Origin: Paracoccus stylophorae
GTDB lineage: Bacteria; Pseudomonadota; Alphaproteobacteria; Rhodobacterales; Rhodobacteraceae
Direction of reading: 5' to 3'
Assembly (NCBI RefSeq): GCF_028553765.1
Contig: NZ_CP067134.1
Coordinates: 281,501 to 345,500, forward strand
Length of the DNA: 64,000 nt
Below the pieces are notes generated by a model. The model did no database searches. It saw only the letters and a list, made by a program, of their open reading frames with translations, and was not told where the DNA came from. Positions 60,364 to 64,000 of this stretch are shown here, in pieces (within the stretch, counting starts at the first letter, position 1; every line of letters starts with the position of its first letter). The position numbers and the translations under genes are program-made.

Positions 60364-61413
60364 ATGGCCCCGGGCCGGCTGCGCGGCGCATGGTCGGCCT
60401 ATCGCCTGCGCTGGAAGCGTCGCCAGCTGATCTGGCGGGCGATCCGCGCCGGACGCCGCCTGACGCCGCTGGCCGACCGGACGGCGACGATCGCGCGGGG
60501 CGAGATCCTGCTGTTTGCGACGCTGAGGAACGAGGCCGCGCGAATCCCCGAATTCCTGGACCATTACCGTCGCCTTGGCGTCGGCCATTTCCTGATCGTG
60601 GACAATGACAGCGACGATGGCACGGACCGCCTGCTGCGCGATCTGCCCGATATCTCGCTGTGGCGCGCGACCGACAGCTATCGCGATGCCCGGTTCGGCA
60701 TGGACTGGCTGGGCGCGCTGCTGTTCCGGCACGGCCACGGCCATTGGTGCGTGACCGTCGATGCAGACGAAATGCTGGTCTATCCCGATTGCGACCGGCG
60801 CGATCTGAGCGAACTGACCGCGTTTCTGGATGCGCGCGGCGTGGCCGGCATGGGCGCGCTAATGCTGGATCTGTATCCGCGCGCGGCACTGGGGCAAGCG
60901 GATGCGCCGCCGGGGGCGCCGCTGACGCATCGACTGCCCTATTTCGACGCTGGCCCTTATCGGTGCCGGGTCCAGCAGCCCCGGCGCAACCGGTGGGTGC
61001 AGGGCGGCGTGCGCGAACGGGTCTTTTTCGCCGAGCGCCCGCGCCGCGCGCCCACGCTGAACAAGCTGCCGCTGATCCGCTGGCGGCGCGGGTTCGCCTA
61101 TGTGAACTCGACCCATTCGATGCTGCCGCCACGGCTGAACGACCTGTATGACGGGCCGGGCGATGCGCGCCTGTCGGGCGTGCTGCTGCACGGCAAGTTC
61201 CTGCCCGACATCGTGGCCAGATCGCGCGAGGAACTGGCGCGGCGCCAGCATTTCGCCGACCCCGACGCCTATGCGTCCTATCACCGCGCCCTGATCCGCG
61301 CGCCGGTCCTGTGGCATCGGGACTCGGTCCGCTATCAGGGGCCGCAGCAACTGGTCGATCTGAGGCTGATGGGGGCGGCGGGATGGCAGGGCGACCCTGC
61401 GGCCGAAGGTTGA
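60364..61413 (+). CDS. GT2-like glycosyltransferase (Glyco_tranf_2_4 type), paralog 1
   Basis: A 349-aa cytosolic transferase. RNE near residue 56, VDNDSDDGTDRLLRD near 79 and the DxDE metal site VTVDADEMLVYP near 135 define the family. Starts at ATG 60364, one base after the galE stop. It shares its whole layout with the next gene (RFGMDW, HWC-TVD-DE, LNK-PL-RW, STH), so the two arose by duplication. Sugar specificity is unknown. Confidence 0.85.
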   Translation: MAPGRLRGAWSAYRLRWKRRQLIWRAIRAGRRLTPLADRTATIARGEILLFATLRNEAARIPEFLDHYRRLGVGHFLIVDNDSDDGTDRLLRDLPDISLWRATDSYRDARFGMDWLGALLFRHGHGHWCVTVDADEMLVYPDCDRRDLSELTAFLDARGVAGMGALMLDLYPRAALGQADAPPGAPLTHRLPYFDAGPYRCRVQQPRRNRWVQGGVRERVFFAERPRRAPTLNKLPLIRWRRGFAYVNSTHSMLPPRLNDLYDGPGDARLSGVLLHGKFLPDIVARSREELARRQHFADPDAYASYHRALIRAPVLWHRDSVRYQGPQQLVDLRLMGAAGWQGDPAAEG

Positions 61414-61496
61414 AATGACTTGCCAATCTTTCCCCAAGATCGCATGTCGGTTGCGATGATGCGGAACAGAACATCCCCTGCGGGCGGTGCCCCGCC

Positions 61497-62528
61497 ATGA
61501 TGCGCGCGCTTGGCAGGTTGCCGCTGACCGACCGGATGCGCCGCCGCGCCGAACGTCAATATCTGATCGGCCGCGCGATCAACCGCCGTGGCGTGCTGCG
61601 CGCCGTGGCCGACCGCACGGCGCTGATCCGAACAGGCGACATCCTGGCCTTCGTCACGCAACGCAACGAACGCGTCCGGCTGCCCTATTTCCTGGACTAT
61701 TATCGCGATCTGGGCATCGGGCATTTCCTGTTCGTGGACAACGCCAGCGACGATGGCAGCGCCGATTATCTGCGCGAACAGAAGGACGTGTCGCTGTGGC
61801 GCACCAATGCCAGCTACAAGCGGGCGCGTTTCGGCATGGACTGGATCAACTGGCTGCTGCTGCGCTACGGCCGCAACCATTGGTGTTTGACCGTCGATCC
61901 CGACGAATTCCTGGTCTATCCCCATTCCGACAGCCGGCCGCTGCGGGCGCTGACCGACTGGCTTGACGATTCGGGGCGGCGGTCGTTCCCGGCGATGCTG
62001 CTGGACATGTATCCGCGCGGCAATCTGGACGATCAGGTCTATGTTGAGGGGCAGGACCCGTTCCAGATCGCGCGCTGGTTCGATCCGGCCAATTACGCGA
62101 TCAGCAAGAACGACTATTCCGGCAATCTGTGGATTCAGGGCGGGCCGCGCACGCGGGCGTTTTTCAGCTATGATCCGCTCAGCGGGCCGGCGCTGAACAA
62201 GATCCCGCTGGTCAGATGGCACTGGCGCTATGCCTATGTCAGTTCGACCCACATGCTGCTGCCGCGCAGCCTGAACCTCGTCTATGACGAGGACGGGGGC
62301 GAGCGGGCATCCGGCTGTCTTCTTCACGCCAAGTTCCTGTCCACCTTCGCCCGCAAATCCGCCGAAGAGCTGGACCGCCGGCAGCATTACGCCAACAGCC
62401 AGGAATACCGCGCCTATCATTCCGGTCTGCGCGACGGTCTTCGGCTGTGGTGCAGCGAATCGCGCGAATATCGCGATTGGCGGCAGCTTGAGGATCTGGG
62501 CCTGATCAGCCGGGGCAACTGGGCATGA
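61497..62528 (+). CDS. GT2-like glycosyltransferase (Glyco_tranf_2_4 type), paralog 2
   Basis: A 343-aa paralog of the preceding gene. It has TQRNERVRLPYFLDYYRDLG, VDNASDDGSADYL, the metal site VDPDEFLVYP and SSTHMLLP. It starts 83 bp after paralog 1 and overlaps the next gene by ATGA. The conserved core with a divergent N-terminus suggests the two use related donors but different acceptors. Confidence 0.85.
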   Translation: MMRALGRLPLTDRMRRRAERQYLIGRAINRRGVLRAVADRTALIRTGDILAFVTQRNERVRLPYFLDYYRDLGIGHFLFVDNASDDGSADYLREQKDVSLWRTNASYKRARFGMDWINWLLLRYGRNHWCLTVDPDEFLVYPHSDSRPLRALTDWLDDSGRRSFPAMLLDMYPRGNLDDQVYVEGQDPFQIARWFDPANYAISKNDYSGNLWIQGGPRTRAFFSYDPLSGPALNKIPLVRWHWRYAYVSSTHMLLPRSLNLVYDEDGGERASGCLLHAKFLSTFARKSAEELDRRQHYANSQEYRAYHSGLRDGLRLWCSESREYRDWRQLEDLGLISRGNWA

Positions 62529-64000
62529 CCGCGCCGGTCCGCCTGGGCGTCATCCTGTTGTGCCACGCCGAACTGGCGGTCGCGGCCCGCATGGCGCGGA
62601 TCTGGGCCGAGGGCGGGGCGCGCGTGGTCATCCATGTCGATGCCAAGGTGCCCGGGGATCGCATCGCCCCCATGCGCGCCGAACTGGCCCGGTTTCCCGA
62701 CATCCGCTATTCGCGCCGGCACCGCTGCGACTGGGGCCGGTTCAGTCTTGTGCGCGCGACGCAGGATGCGGCCCAGACGCTGCTGGCGTCGTTTCCCGAT
62801 ACCACCCATGTCTATCTGGCGTCGGGCGCGTGCCTGCCGCTGCGCCCGGTGGCCGAGCTGATCGCGTTCCTGGCCGCCGATCCCGAACGCGACCACATTG
62901 AAAGCGTCAGCGCCCACGAGGTCGGCTGGACCGTGGGCGGGCTGAACGAGGAACGGTTCACGCTGTATTACCCGTTCGGCTGGCGCAACCGGCGCTGGCT
63001 GTTCGACCGGTTCGTCGAGCGGCAGCGCAAATGGGGCGTGCGCCGGCGCATCCCGCGCGGGGTGTCTCCGCATCTGGGATCGCAATGGTGGTGCCTGACC
63101 GCGACCACGCTGCGCGCGATCCTGCACGATCCAAGACGGGCCGAATTCGACCGTTATTTCCGGTTCGTCTGGATTCCTGACGAAAGCTATTTCCAGACGC
63201 TGGCCCGCCGCCACACCACCCGGATCGAAAGCCGCTCGCTGACGCTGGCCAAGTTCGATCACAAGGGCCGGCCCTATCAGCTGTATGACGATCACATCCA
63301 GATGTTGCAGGAATCGCGCTGTTTCGTGGCCCGCAAGGCGTGGCCGGGCGCATCCGGGCTGCTGGCGTATTTTCCGCGACCCGCCGGCGCGGTCCCGGAT
63401 CTGTCGCCGCCCCGGCCGGCGCGGATCGAACGGCTGATCAACCGCACCGTCCGCCGCCGCACACTGGGCCGGCCGGGGCTTTACATGCAAAGCCGGTTTC
63501 CCCGCAAGGACGCCGAGAACGGCAAGACCTCTGCACCCTATGCCGTGTTTCAGGGCTTCAGCGACGTGTTTCCCGGGTTCGAGACGTGGTTGTCGCAGCG
63601 TGTCACGGGCGACGTGCACGGCCATCTGTTCGGGCCCGAGCGGGTCGAATTCGCCGGGCGCCCGGAAATCGGGCCGGGGGCGATCTCATCCAGCCCGGTG
63701 CTGCGCGATCACGATGCGCAGGGCTTTCTGACGGCGCTGATCCGGATCACCGCGCGGATGCAGGTGTTTCAGTTCAGCCCGCGCGACAATCAGGTGCTGA
63801 ACTGGTTCATCGCCACCGACCCGAACGCGCATCTGATCGTGATCACCGGCGCGTGGATGCTGCCCCTGCTGCGATCGGGGATGCCGTTCGACGACATCAG
63901 GCGCGTCACCGCGCAGTTGCAGCGGGCCGAGCTGGACCAGCTTCAGGTGCTGAACTCGGTCTGGGTCCGGGCGCGGGTGCAGGTCCATGACCTGACCGAT
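62525..64000 (+). CDS. Core-2/I-branching-type beta-1,6-N-acetylglucosaminyltransferase-like protein (C-terminus outside window)
   Basis: At least 492 codons, open at the window edge. The N-terminal 290 residues resemble GT14/PF02485 branching enzymes: VILLCHAELAVAARMARIW, VIHVDAKVPGD, WGRFSLVRATQDA, YLASGACLPLRP and GSQWWCLT. A further region from about 300 to 492 does not belong to that family and may be the fused extra domain found in rhodobacterial homologs. It would add a GlcNAc-like or xylosyl branch to the surface polysaccharide. It is coupled to the preceding GT by ATGA overlap. Confidence 0.8.
   Translation, partial: MTAPVRLGVILLCHAELAVAARMARIWAEGGARVVIHVDAKVPGDRIAPMRAELARFPDIRYSRRHRCDWGRFSLVRATQDAAQTLLASFPDTTHVYLASGACLPLRPVAELIAFLAADPERDHIESVSAHEVGWTVGGLNEERFTLYYPFGWRNRRWLFDRFVERQRKWGVRRRIPRGVSPHLGSQWWCLTATTLRAILHDPRRAEFDRYFRFVWIPDESYFQTLARRHTTRIESRSLTLAKFDHKGRPYQLYDDHIQMLQESRCFVARKAWPGASGLLAYFPRPAGAVPDLSPPRPARIERLINRTVRRRTLGRPGLYMQSRFPRKDAENGKTSAPYAVFQGFSDVFPGFETWLSQRVTGDVHGHLFGPERVEFAGRPEIGPGAISSSPVLRDHDAQGFLTALIRITARMQVFQFSPRDNQVLNWFIATDPNAHLIVITGAWMLPLLRSGMPFDDIRRVTAQLQRAELDQLQVLNSVWVRARVQVHDLTD

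Overview
The window looks like the chromosome of a high-GC alphaproteobacterium of the Rhodobacterales/Paracoccaceae, most likely Paracoccus. Three things point there. The cytochrome bc1 operon encodes a cytochrome c1 with a very long acidic Ala/Glu-rich N-terminal insertion, known from Paracoccus denitrificans. The taurine cluster has the TauR / TauKLM / TauXY / Xsc / TauZ / Pta composition described for Rhodobacter and Paracoccus. The RpoH-type promoter, Pho box and TPP riboswitch are of forms found in this group. No rRNA, intact tRNA, CRISPR array, intact insertion sequence or prophage was seen.

Left part (1-14.5 kb) is accessory. It holds a sugar-type Gfo/Idh dehydrogenase and TIM-barrel isomerase pair, divergent from a LacI regulator across a clear palindromic operator. 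Next come a secreted penicillin G acylase and a 1.6-kb degenerate stretch. An SDR / acyl-CoA dehydrogenase / kinase-like phosphotransferase operon follows; its SDR gene is frameshifted in a run of seven G. A four-gene ABC importer operon ending in a DUF169 protein runs on the minus strand.

14.5-24.9 kb is a complete taurine dissimilation locus. TauR is divergent from tauKLM (TRAP uptake), tauXY (taurine dehydrogenase), xsc (sulfoacetaldehyde acetyltransferase), tauZ (sulfite/sulfate export) and pta. Two TauR-box-like direct repeats lie 22 bp apart in the divergent promoter, and strong hairpins sit between cistrons. An IS110-type transposase remnant follows.

25.2-33.8 kb is a capsule locus: a three-module KpsC / GT2 / sulfotransferase fusion of about 1246 aa, a second capsule-synthesis-like protein, and KpsM-, KpsE- and KpsT-like export components. 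33.9-53.6 kb is mostly housekeeping: thiBPQ under a TPP riboswitch, mutS, aroC, pstSCAB-phoU-phoB behind a Pho box, a ribokinase, petABC, radC, and dnaK-dnaJ (dnaK at 53.6-55.5 kb) behind an RpoH-type promoter.

55.7-64 kb returns to cell-surface polysaccharide: an orphan ABC-2 permease, CysQ (PAP phosphatase), CMP-Kdo synthetase, GalU, GalE, two paralogous GT2-like transferases and a core-2/I-branching-type transferase cut by the window end. Together, the sulfotransferase module, CysQ, the Kdo-activating enzyme and the ABC-2 exporters suggest a Kdo-linked and possibly sulfated capsule. That is inference; the sequence shows the parts, not the product.
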